NCBI RefSeq assembly: GCF_001650195.1
Contig: NZ_LXYR01000043.1
Coordinates: 1 to 44,577 of the forward strand
From: Phormidesmis priestleyi BC1401
GTDB lineage: Bacteria; Cyanobacteriota; Cyanobacteriia; Leptolyngbyales; Leptolyngbyaceae
Direction of reading: 5' to 3'
DNA: 44,577 nucleotides
Below the pieces are notes generated by a model. The model was not told where the DNA came from. It searched no databases and saw only the letters and a list, made by a program, of their open reading frames with translations. A program made the position numbers and the translations under genes. Below, piece after piece: positions 9,093-16,447 of this stretch. The first letter of the stretch is position 1, and every line of letters begins with the position of its first letter.

Positions 9093-10084
9093 GCGAACAA
9101 ATTACACGCGCGACCTTCACGCCGCAAACAGGAAATAAAACAGCGATCGCAGTCCACTTCAATCCGGTTTCGTTACAGATTTCGATTAACAACACATTAG
9201 AAGATAAAGGCAAAGGGAAAGATAAAAAACAATACATTTCTAAAACAGCGGCAACGCTGGCGATGGACTTAGTGTTTGATACGACTCATAAAGGCAGCGA
9301 CGTGCGGTTAGAAACCCAAAAGATTGCCCGATTTATGGAGCCAGGGAAAGAACCGGGCGATCAGAAGATTCCCACGATCGTGCTGTTTGAGTGGGGCACG
9401 TTTAAGTTTCAAGGATTGATTCAATCCTATGGAGAAACGATCGATTTCTTTTCATCAGACGGGGTGCCACTACGCGCAAGTATTAAGTTGACGATGGCGC
9501 GTCAAGAAGAAGTGTTTGAGCCTAGCCCAGAGCCGCCAAGTGATTCATCCGTTCAGGTGTCAGGCGGGGCAGGAATCAGCGCGACTGCCGTGGCTTCGAT
9601 CGGAGGTTCACTCGATGCAGGACGAGCGATCGCGACGGCAAATGGTCAAGACAGTCTGCGGTTTTCGAGCGGTGCGTTTACTTTGGATGCTTCGATTAAG
9701 CTGAGTCCCCCGATCGCATTCGCTACGGGCGGCGCTGGCATTGGTGGCGGTATTGGCATCGGTGGCGGTATTGGCATCGGTGGAGATATTGGAGTTGGTG
9801 GCGGTGCTGGAATTAGTGGCGGTATTGGAATTAGCATTAGTGGAAGTGCTTCCGCAGGAATTTCTGCAAGTGAAGGAGCGTTTGCAGGATTACGTGTCTC
9901 TAGCAATCCGATTTCCGTTGTTCAAATTGACACGAATCGATTCATTCAGCCGAGCGAATCTGTGGGATTTGCTACGAGTCGCAATGCGAGTTTTCAAGTC
10001 GGTGGACAGGCAGAAATTGAAGGATCTGCCAGCTTAAGCACCAATGTTCGATCGAGAGCCAACATTCAGTTTGAGGAGGATTAA
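9089..10084 (+). CDS. Afp7/Pvc7-like tube-hub adaptor with glycine-rich C-terminus (331 aa)
   Basis: The first 160 residues match the eCIS tube-protein N-terminal domain found in Afp7/Pvc7: VHFNPVSLQISINNTL, MDLVFDTTHKGSDVR, IPTIVLFEWGTFKFQGLIQS and VPLRASIKLTMARQEE. In those proteins a LysM domain usually follows. Here I see none. Instead residues about 212-264 are a glycine/isoleucine repeat (units such as GIGIGG), and the tail is low complexity. By position it should bridge the second tube ring and the spike. The missing LysM is an observation, and what replaces its function is unknown. Confidence 0.85.
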   Translation: MSEQITRATFTPQTGNKTAIAVHFNPVSLQISINNTLEDKGKGKDKKQYISKTAATLAMDLVFDTTHKGSDVRLETQKIARFMEPGKEPGDQKIPTIVLFEWGTFKFQGLIQSYGETIDFFSSDGVPLRASIKLTMARQEEVFEPSPEPPSDSSVQVSGGAGISATAVASIGGSLDAGRAIATANGQDSLRFSSGAFTLDASIKLSPPIAFATGGAGIGGGIGIGGGIGIGGDIGVGGGAGISGGIGISISGSASAGISASEGAFAGLRVSSNPISVVQIDTNRFIQPSESVGFATSRNASFQVGGQAEIEGSASLSTNVRSRANIQFEED

Positions 10085-10086
10085 TC

Positions 10087-10248
10087 ATGCCTGTTGTGTT
10101 TGATCAAGTCATTGGCGAAGTCGTTCCCCCCGTGCCGTTGACCCAAGACGAGCCGGACAATTCACCTCCGGTTGCGTTTGTTGATCGAGGATTGCAAACC
10201 ACGCTGAGGCATTTAGAAAAACGCCGTGCGAGATTAAAAGCCGATTAG
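10087..10248 (+). CDS. Small eCIS protein in the Afp6 position (53 aa)
   Basis: ATG at 10087 follows two bases after the upstream TAA, and GAGGAG (10074-10079) sits just upstream as a ribosome-binding site. The product starts MPVVFDQVIGEVVPPVP and ends in a basic helix, LRHLEKRRARLKAD. A very small protein between the tube/hub and spike genes is a recurring feature of eCIS loci (Afp6/Pvc6), and the C-terminal Arg/Lys-rich helix fits. It is too short for firm family assignment. It is followed by a palindromic mobile repeat that separates it from the spike genes. Confidence 0.75.
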   Translation: MPVVFDQVIGEVVPPVPLTQDEPDNSPPVAFVDRGLQTTLRHLEKRRARLKAD

Positions 10249-10260
10249 TGTTGATTCTCT

Positions 10261-10433
10261 AACGTCAGTTCGACAGAAGCAGTTCGCTCCGATGATGAAT
10301 TCGGGAAGCCCCCTAAATCCCCCAAATTGGGGGACTTTAAGCCAAGACCTTTAGTTTCAAAGTTCCCCAGAATGGGGGATTTAGGGGGCAGAAGCCGCCC
10401 CAAACGAAGCAAAAAACTCATCGAATTCACATC
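10261..10433 (+). mobile_element. Palindromic MITE-like repeat, copy A
   Basis: The left end AACGTCAGTTCGAC (10261-10274) pairs with a degenerate right end ATCGAATTCACATC (10420-10433). The core is a large inverted repeat, CCCCCTAAATCCCCC (10309-10323) against GGGGGATTTAGGGGG (10374-10388). The same element occurs at 31858-32031 and, inverted, near 26861-27038. It has no coding capacity and should fold into a strong hairpin in RNA, so it may attenuate read-through from the tube genes into the spike genes. Confidence 0.85.
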
Positions 10434-10461
10434 TCTCTAAAATCTTGTCCTCTTGTTAGCC

Positions 10462-11553
10462 ATGCCAGAAACCCAACTCAGCCCTTTTGCCGTCTACAGC
10501 GCCCAGCCCACCGTGCGGATCAATTCTCAGGAATATCCCAAAGTGAGCGAATCGATTTTGGCGATGGAAATGACCGAGCAAGACGGCGGAATGTCAGCCC
10601 TAGAACTAAAACTGAGCAATGTCGTCAGCGATCCCAACGGCGGCGCAGCTTTGGCATTTGAAGACAACCAAATCTTAAAACTAGGAGCCACGATCGCGCT
10701 GTATGCAGGGGACGCAACAGCACCGCAAGAAATCTTTCAGGGCGCGATCACGGGGCTAGAAGTAGACTTCCCCGAAAACGGATCGCCAGATATTACGGTT
10801 CTGGCTGAGGATGTCTTTCAACGGGCACGCATGGCGCGACGAAGCAAAGTTCACACCGATGTCTCGATCGCGGATTTAGCGCGACAGCTTGCTAATCAAC
10901 TCAGCCTTACTCCGGTGATCACGGGACTGACGGACTCGATCGGGACTCAAGTGCAGCTTAACGAGAGTGATCTCGCCTTTTTGCGGCGACTGCTCGATCG
11001 CTACGATGGCGATCTGCAAGTGGTCGGCAAAGAACTACACGTTTCACCCAATGCGGATGTGCGGCGCGGCAGTGTAGAACTGGTGCTAAATAGCCAACTC
11101 CGACGGGCAAAAGTCTTCGCTGACCTGGCGCACCAAGTGACTGAAGTCACCGTTAACGGCTGGAATCCGGCTCAGGGGCAGCGAGTCAGCGCCAGCAGTC
11201 AAGGCGCACATCTGCGATCGGGCGCTGGCACTCCTGGCTCACAGATTTTGAAGAAGACATTGGGCGATCGCGCTCATCATTTATCTCACTTAGCGGTCAC
11301 TACCGATGCCGAGGCGCAAGCGGTTGCCGATGCTGCGTTTGACGATCGGGCGCGGCAGTTTGTCTGCGTCGAAGGCACTGCCGATGGCAATCCTGCGCTG
11401 CGAGTCGGGACACATTTGACGCTTAAAGGTTTGGGCGATCGCTTTAGCAACACCTACATTGTGACTCGTGCCTGTCATCGCTTTAGTTTGGATGTAGGCG
11501 GCGGCTATGTCACCGACTTTGAAGCCGAATGTGCATTTTGGGGAGGAAACTAA
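10462..11553 (+). CDS. Spike/hub protein, phage gpD-like (Afp8/VgrG N-terminal half, 363 aa)
   Basis: I chose ATG 10462 over a TTG nine bases upstream. The sequence fits the phage late-control-D / VgrG N-terminal fold: SILAMEMTEQDGGMSALELKL, ATIALYAGDATAPQEIFQGAITGLEVDF split over two strands, SDLAFLRRLLDRYDGDLQVVG (the signature gpD-like segment) and, near the end, LRVGTHLTLKGLGDRFSNTY. The product should form the trimeric hub on which the tube sits. In Afp8 this half is fused to the OB-fold spike half. Here the two are separate, overlapping genes. Confidence 0.9.
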   Translation: MPETQLSPFAVYSAQPTVRINSQEYPKVSESILAMEMTEQDGGMSALELKLSNVVSDPNGGAALAFEDNQILKLGATIALYAGDATAPQEIFQGAITGLEVDFPENGSPDITVLAEDVFQRARMARRSKVHTDVSIADLARQLANQLSLTPVITGLTDSIGTQVQLNESDLAFLRRLLDRYDGDLQVVGKELHVSPNADVRRGSVELVLNSQLRRAKVFADLAHQVTEVTVNGWNPAQGQRVSASSQGAHLRSGAGTPGSQILKKTLGDRAHHLSHLAVTTDAEAQAVADAAFDDRARQFVCVEGTADGNPALRVGTHLTLKGLGDRFSNTYIVTRACHRFSLDVGGGYVTDFEAECAFWGGN

Positions 11554-12236
11554 TGCAGCCGATTTTTGAGCATCCAACTACAGCACTGCACGGCAGCTAT
11601 CTGGGAGAAGTCGTATCGGTGAGCGATCCTGACAACCTTTCTAAGGTGCAGGTGCGGCTGTTTAACTTCAATGACGTTGACCAACAGGACGCGCCAATTT
11701 GGGCAAGAGTGGCGGTGCCCGTTGCAGGGTCTAATTACGGGGCGTTTTTGCTGCCCGATGTGGGAGACGAAGTGCTGATCACGTTTGTGAATGGCGATGC
11801 TCGGCTGCCAATGGTGATCGGATCGCTGTGGAACGGTTCCGCGACTGCTCCCGAAACGCTTGGCGGCGGAACCGTCGATCGCTGGACTCTGGTCGGAAAA
11901 GCCCAAACGCGCATTGCGATCGTTGAAGAATCTCCGGGAAATGCCACGATCTCGCTCACAACTCCGGGCGGGGTCAGTGGCACACTCACCCAAACCGCCG
12001 GAGGAAAAATCGAGTTTGAAGCCGCAGGAACAACCGTCACAGTGGACACCAGCGGAGTCACGGTGCAGAGTGCGGGACGGGTGAATGTGAGCGCCAGTCA
12101 AGTCGAAGTCACGGCAGGACAAGTCACCGTAAACGCTGCGATTTCAACTTTTTCGGGGGTTGTCAAATGTGACACCTTGATTGCAACCACCGTGGTTTCG
12201 ACCACTTACACACCGGGAGCCGGAAACATATGGTAG
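11553..12236 (+). CDS. Baseplate spike protein, gp5/VgrG OB-fold (227 aa)
   Basis: ATG 11553 overlaps the previous stop (TAATG) and is preceded by GGAGG. The N-terminal OB fold is clear: GSYLGEVVSVSDPDNLSKVQ, APIWARVAVPVAGSNYGAFL, LPDVGDEVLITFVNGDARLP and VIGSLWNGSATAPE. These are hallmarks of gp5/gpV/VgrG spikes. From about residue 120 to the end the sequence becomes a V/T-rich repetitive beta pattern (VTVDTSGVTVQSAGRVNVSA), expected for the triple-stranded beta helix of the needle. No separate PAAR tip gene is apparent in the locus. Confidence 0.92.
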   Translation: MQPIFEHPTTALHGSYLGEVVSVSDPDNLSKVQVRLFNFNDVDQQDAPIWARVAVPVAGSNYGAFLLPDVGDEVLITFVNGDARLPMVIGSLWNGSATAPETLGGGTVDRWTLVGKAQTRIAIVEESPGNATISLTTPGGVSGTLTQTAGGKIEFEAAGTTVTVDTSGVTVQSAGRVNVSASQVEVTAGQVTVNAAISTFSGVVKCDTLIATTVVSTTYTPGAGNIW

Positions 12237-13792
12237 ACCATGCTGTGATTCTACAAGCGGTGGGCGTGAGTCAGGTTGCAGACCAGCCCAACTTACCCAA
12301 ATCCTATGATTTGCGCCCTACGATTCTCAAGCGAACGGAGCAAGATTTTATTGGCTCTGTTTTAGACGAATTGAAGAGTGGAAGAGGAATTCAGGCATTA
12401 ACCGGAGTGATTCATTCTCATCACGCTAGCGAACCTTTAACCTTTCTACAGCCTGTTCATCGCACGTTCTATTTAGTGATTTTGGAGATTGCTTGCGATC
12501 CATTTAATCAACCCTATTTGCAGCCTCGTCTCGATCCTCGCAAAATCGAGAGCGCTGGGTTAGTGGTGCGTCGAGTCGCTGACAGCGGTAAGCATGAAGG
12601 CTGGCGAAAGCAGGGGCATTCGGTGCGCGGCTGGATTCCGTTTGATACTGAAGACGCAGCAAGGCTTGATCCTGATCCCGATCGCCGATCCCAAATTTCG
12701 TCAGGACTGCCAGAACTCGATCGCTTACTCTCTCCCCATGCGCCGCTTGCTGAAAGTGTTGCGCCCCTCTATGTCGCTCCGCCCGATGTCTGTCAGGCAG
12801 TGGGACGCACGATTTTGTATGGCGTGATTCCGGTGACTAGCTCAGAGTTTAGTGAAGCGCCTCCGATTACGCCATCGGCAGATGATCCTGAAACGTTGAA
12901 ACAGTTAGACGCTGCCATTCTAGAAATGCTGCCTTATTATTTGCGACCGGGCGGCGATCGGAGCGAACCTAAACCCGGCAGAGTATTAACAGCTGACCAA
13001 GCGGATGATCAAAACTTACGCGAGTTTATAGCGACGCTGCAACAGTTAAAGTTTCAGTTCCGGCTGTTTGATGCTGATCTCGCGAGTGTGGCACTCTTGC
13101 AAGCACTCAATCAAGCGATCGTGGCTCCTGACACTCCAAATGCCCAACCGCTGGGTGATTTTTTGGCTTTGGCGAGTCGCATTTTAATCGATCGAGAAGC
13201 CGGATTATCGGTGACGCTGCCTCAAAAATGGGCGACCTTTAGCGACGCGCAAAACCGCACGATTCCAGAACTGGCAAGGGCAGCATTGATGAGTCATCTA
13301 TCCGCACTCACAGCGGGTGAAAGTCGATTTGAAGCGTTAGAGGCACAATATCAAGTCCGGGCGTTTGTGCGGCTAAAATCCACAGATAGCTGTGTGCATC
13401 CTCCGTTATGGAGTGACTACAGCGATGCGTTTACGATCGCGCCTTGGTATGAATCTAGCGGTCAGCCTCCGGTGAAAGTGGTGTTGCCCGACATTTTGAA
13501 TCCCAAAGCGTTGGCGAGTCTTAAACCTAGCGTTGCGTTCTCGGTTCCGCCCAAGCTATTTAACTTTCTTAAGCAAAAAGATTTTGCGAAATCTGCCTTG
13601 TCTGAGAAGGTTAAAGATGGAGCTGATGATGGCATTGCCTGGATTTGTTCGTTTAATATCCCCATCATTACGCTTTGTGCTTACTTAGTCCTTAATATTT
13701 TCTTACAACTGTTCAACATTGTGTTTTGGTGGATCTTGATCGTAAAGATTTGTCTTCCTGTTCCTAAAAAGCTTTTTCCTAAGCCGAAGTAG
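12230..13792 (+). CDS. eCIS protein with C-terminal membrane segment (520 aa)
   Basis: Starts at ATG 12230 inside the last codons of the spike gene (7-base overlap). Residues 1-440 look soluble and mixed alpha/beta, with segments such as ASEPLTFLQPVHRTFYLVIL and AFVRLKSTDSCVHPPLWSDY. The last 55 residues contain one or two long hydrophobic stretches (FNIPIITLCAYLVLNIFLQL and FNIVFWWILIVKICL) followed by a basic tail, VPKKLFPKPK, so the C-terminus is probably membrane-inserted. I recognise no family. Its place between spike and wedge genes, plus the membrane segment, makes it a candidate for anchoring the particle to a membrane, which is an inference. Confidence 0.7.
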   Translation: MVDHAVILQAVGVSQVADQPNLPKSYDLRPTILKRTEQDFIGSVLDELKSGRGIQALTGVIHSHHASEPLTFLQPVHRTFYLVILEIACDPFNQPYLQPRLDPRKIESAGLVVRRVADSGKHEGWRKQGHSVRGWIPFDTEDAARLDPDPDRRSQISSGLPELDRLLSPHAPLAESVAPLYVAPPDVCQAVGRTILYGVIPVTSSEFSEAPPITPSADDPETLKQLDAAILEMLPYYLRPGGDRSEPKPGRVLTADQADDQNLREFIATLQQLKFQFRLFDADLASVALLQALNQAIVAPDTPNAQPLGDFLALASRILIDREAGLSVTLPQKWATFSDAQNRTIPELARAALMSHLSALTAGESRFEALEAQYQVRAFVRLKSTDSCVHPPLWSDYSDAFTIAPWYESSGQPPVKVVLPDILNPKALASLKPSVAFSVPPKLFNFLKQKDFAKSALSEKVKDGADDGIAWICSFNIPIITLCAYLVLNIFLQLFNIVFWWILIVKICLPVPKKLFPKPK

Positions 13793-13863
13793 TGTTTTAG
13801 AAGTTGATGTTTTTACGTTTATTTAAGTATTGCGATCCGAAGTTTTAATTCAACGTTGCCCTC

Positions 13864-14253
13864 ATGCCTCCCAATCCTCCCCCGATCGGATTCCCGCTTC
13901 TCGCTGTCCCTAATGCCAACGGACAGATTAATTTTTCCAGTCTCGAAGTCAGCATTCGGCAATCGATTCAGGTGATTTTGCAAACTCGACCGGGCGAACA
14001 GTTGATGCACCCTGACTTTGGGGCAGGGCTGCAAATCTTTTTGCAAGAATCCAACACGCTTGTAACTCGTCGCCGACTGCACGATCGCATTACTGATTCT
14101 TTGACTCGCTGGGAGCCGCGCATTTTAATCGATCGCGTCGAGGTCGAAACGGTGCCCGATCAGCCGACTCATTTACGCATCGAAGTTTGGTATCGCTTGC
14201 GGCGCACGGGTGTCGCGCAACATCTCGGTCTCACTATGCAACTGGAGGTTTAG
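13864..14253 (+). CDS. Baseplate wedge protein, gp25/GPW-like (Afp9-like, 129 aa)
   Basis: The family core is plain: SIRQSIQVILQTRPGEQLMH then PDFGAGLQIFL, and the W-EPRI motif at residues 83-87, the EPR triad shared by T4 gp25, TssE and Afp9/Pvc9. Length is normal for the family. In contractile machines this protein locks the first sheath layer onto the baseplate wedges. A 71-bp gap precedes it. Its stop is one base from the start of the next wedge gene. Confidence 0.95.
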   Translation: MPPNPPPIGFPLLAVPNANGQINFSSLEVSIRQSIQVILQTRPGEQLMHPDFGAGLQIFLQESNTLVTRRRLHDRITDSLTRWEPRILIDRVEVETVPDQPTHLRIEVWYRLRRTGVAQHLGLTMQLEV

Positions 14254-14254
14254 T

Positions 14255-16447
14255 ATGCCGATTCGCCCTCCAAATTTAGACGATCGCAGCTTTGATGATT
14301 TAGTTGCCGAAGCGCTGTCTCGCATTCCTGCTCACACGCCAGAATGGACGCACGCTCGCGTCGGCGATCCAGGACGCACGATCGTAGAGTTGTTTGCGTG
14401 GCTCACCGATACGCTGCTCTATCGCGCCAACTTGATTCCTGAGCGACAGCGATTGGCATTTTTGCGGCTGCTCGGCGTGCAGATGCGTCCGGCATTGCCT
14501 GCCAAAGGCATCGTCACCGTCTCCAACGATCCCCAAGCGACTCAAGCCGTGATGCTGCAACCGCTGGCGACGATTAAAGGAGTCGTCAATTTTGAAACTC
14601 GTGCTGAGATGACGGTGTTTCCGGTGACGGCTGAACTGTATTACAAACGGCTGTTAGCTCCCGCAGAAGCCGTAAAACTTGCAGACATTGTTCAAGGACT
14701 TCAGCAGGCCTACCAGCTTCAATCTGCGGCGATTCCCTATGTGACTACGCCGATTTTTGCGGCTGCCAAGCCCGACCCTCAAGGCTTTGACCTGATTAAA
14801 CAGACTGTCGATCAGTGCCTTTGGATCGCCATTCTCGCGGCTGAACCAAAATTTGTAGACGCTGCAAGATTAGCGATCGGAACCAACTCAGTCGGGGGGC
14901 AACCCTTGCTGAATGTGGGCGTGATGCCCGCGATAGCCGTTCCCGATTTGTTTGAAGAGATTGGGACTCGCGCCCGGATTCCTCACGTTTGGGAGATTAG
15001 CACTGGGCAAGAAATCGCCGGAGTGCCGCAATATTTGAGCCTGAATGTGATTGCTGATTCGACATCGGGACTGACGCGGCGGGGAGTGATCAGGCTGGCA
15101 ATGCCGTCACCCAACTATATTGGCGCACCCACTAACGATGTTCGCACTCGCCTCAACGCTGGAACGGGCGATCGTCCGCCTCGGATTGATGCGCCCGAAG
15201 TGGCGGCGCGGTTAGTCACCTGGCTGCGGCTGCGTCCGAGTCGTCACGATCTGCAAACGCTGTCTCTAAGCTGGATGGGCATCAACGCGATCGAGATTGA
15301 CCAACGGCAAACCCTCACAGGTCGAGTGATCGGAGAAAGCGACGGCAGCGCTGACCAAGAATTTCAGCTACCAGGACAGGCGATCGAGCCAGAAACGCTG
15401 CAAATTCAAGTCGAAGAAACGGGGCGCGGCTATCAACCTTGGGTCGCGATCGACGATCTCGCCCTTGCGGGACAAAACGCCAGCGTCTATCGATTAGACA
15501 GCGAGGCGGGGACGATTCGATTTGGCAACGGGGTGCAAGGACAGATTCCAGAAACGGGGCGACGCATTCGAGTGGCGTTGATGCGATCGGGCGGGGGCAT
15601 CGTCGGCAATCTGCCAGCCAATTCGCTCAACGGCATTACAGCAAAAGATGTGCGCGGCACTCTCGTCACGAAGCTCAAGGTTCAGCAACCGTTGCCGATG
15701 CAAGGCGGCGTGGAAAGCGAAACGTTAGCCGAGGCAGAAACTCGGATTCCGGGACTGTTTCGACATCGCGATCGCGCCGTGACTGCCGATGACTATCAGC
15801 GATTGGCAGCAGAGACTCCGGGGGTGCGGCTCGGTCGAGTCGAAGTGTTGCCAAGATTTAAACCTCAGCAGCGACGATTTGATATTCCAGGTGTGGTTTC
15901 TGTGATGGTTTTACCGTTCCAAGAGTCGCTAGAATTACCAAATCCACGAGTCGATCGTCCGCTATTAGAATCGGTGCAGTCTTATCTAGATTCTCGTCGT
16001 CCTCTCGCCACCGAACTCTATGTAATCGGATGCGAATATGTTCCGATTGGCGTTAGCGTTGGTGTTCAGATTCAAAACGGCTTTGGGCAAGATGGCGTTT
16101 TGTTAGCCGTGCGGAAGGCTCTGCAACGATTTTTGTTTGCGATCGCCCCCGGTGGAATCGATGAAAAAGGCTGGAGCTTAGGCAGAACGGTTAAAGCGAG
16201 AGAATTAGAGGTAGTCGTTGCCAGAGTGCCCGGTGTCTTGGCAGTTTTGAATATTCGTCTCTTTCAGCAGATGGGCGCTCCGGTGCGCTGGCAATCGGTG
16301 TCTGAAGTCAGTCTCGCCGCTTGGCAACTGCCCGAACTCTTAGCGGTCGTCGTCGTCGCAGATGAAGATGCGCCCGAAACGCTGACCTCGATTCCATTTG
16401 GCGATCGCTCAGGTGTTGCTGTTCCTGTTGTCCCGGAGGTCTGCTAA
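14255..16447 (+). CDS. Baseplate wedge protein, J/gp6-like (Afp11-like, 730 aa)
   Basis: ATG 14255 is chosen because it follows GGAGG and sits one base after the gp25-like stop. The in-frame start 15 codons earlier would lie inside that gene. The N-terminus (ARVGDPGRTIVELFAWLTD and LIPERQRLAFLRLLGVQMRP) is typical of large putative baseplate assembly proteins (TIGR02243-like). The C-terminal half has VTADDYQRLAAETPGVRLGR and the LxxVQSYLDSRRPLATELYV segment of J-like proteins. With the next gene product it should form the heterotrimeric wedge that rings the hub. Confidence 0.92.
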   Translation: MPIRPPNLDDRSFDDLVAEALSRIPAHTPEWTHARVGDPGRTIVELFAWLTDTLLYRANLIPERQRLAFLRLLGVQMRPALPAKGIVTVSNDPQATQAVMLQPLATIKGVVNFETRAEMTVFPVTAELYYKRLLAPAEAVKLADIVQGLQQAYQLQSAAIPYVTTPIFAAAKPDPQGFDLIKQTVDQCLWIAILAAEPKFVDAARLAIGTNSVGGQPLLNVGVMPAIAVPDLFEEIGTRARIPHVWEISTGQEIAGVPQYLSLNVIADSTSGLTRRGVIRLAMPSPNYIGAPTNDVRTRLNAGTGDRPPRIDAPEVAARLVTWLRLRPSRHDLQTLSLSWMGINAIEIDQRQTLTGRVIGESDGSADQEFQLPGQAIEPETLQIQVEETGRGYQPWVAIDDLALAGQNASVYRLDSEAGTIRFGNGVQGQIPETGRRIRVALMRSGGGIVGNLPANSLNGITAKDVRGTLVTKLKVQQPLPMQGGVESETLAEAETRIPGLFRHRDRAVTADDYQRLAAETPGVRLGRVEVLPRFKPQQRRFDIPGVVSVMVLPFQESLELPNPRVDRPLLESVQSYLDSRRPLATELYVIGCEYVPIGVSVGVQIQNGFGQDGVLLAVRKALQRFLFAIAPGGIDEKGWSLGRTVKARELEVVVARVPGVLAVLNIRLFQQMGAPVRWQSVSEVSLAAWQLPELLAVVVVADEDAPETLTSIPFGDRSGVAVPVVPEVC

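Noticed and set aside
9646-9906. Minus-strand 86-aa proline-rich frame
   Set aside because: It is the antisense of the glycine-rich repeat of the Afp7-like gene, so Pro/Ile repeats are an expected artefact.
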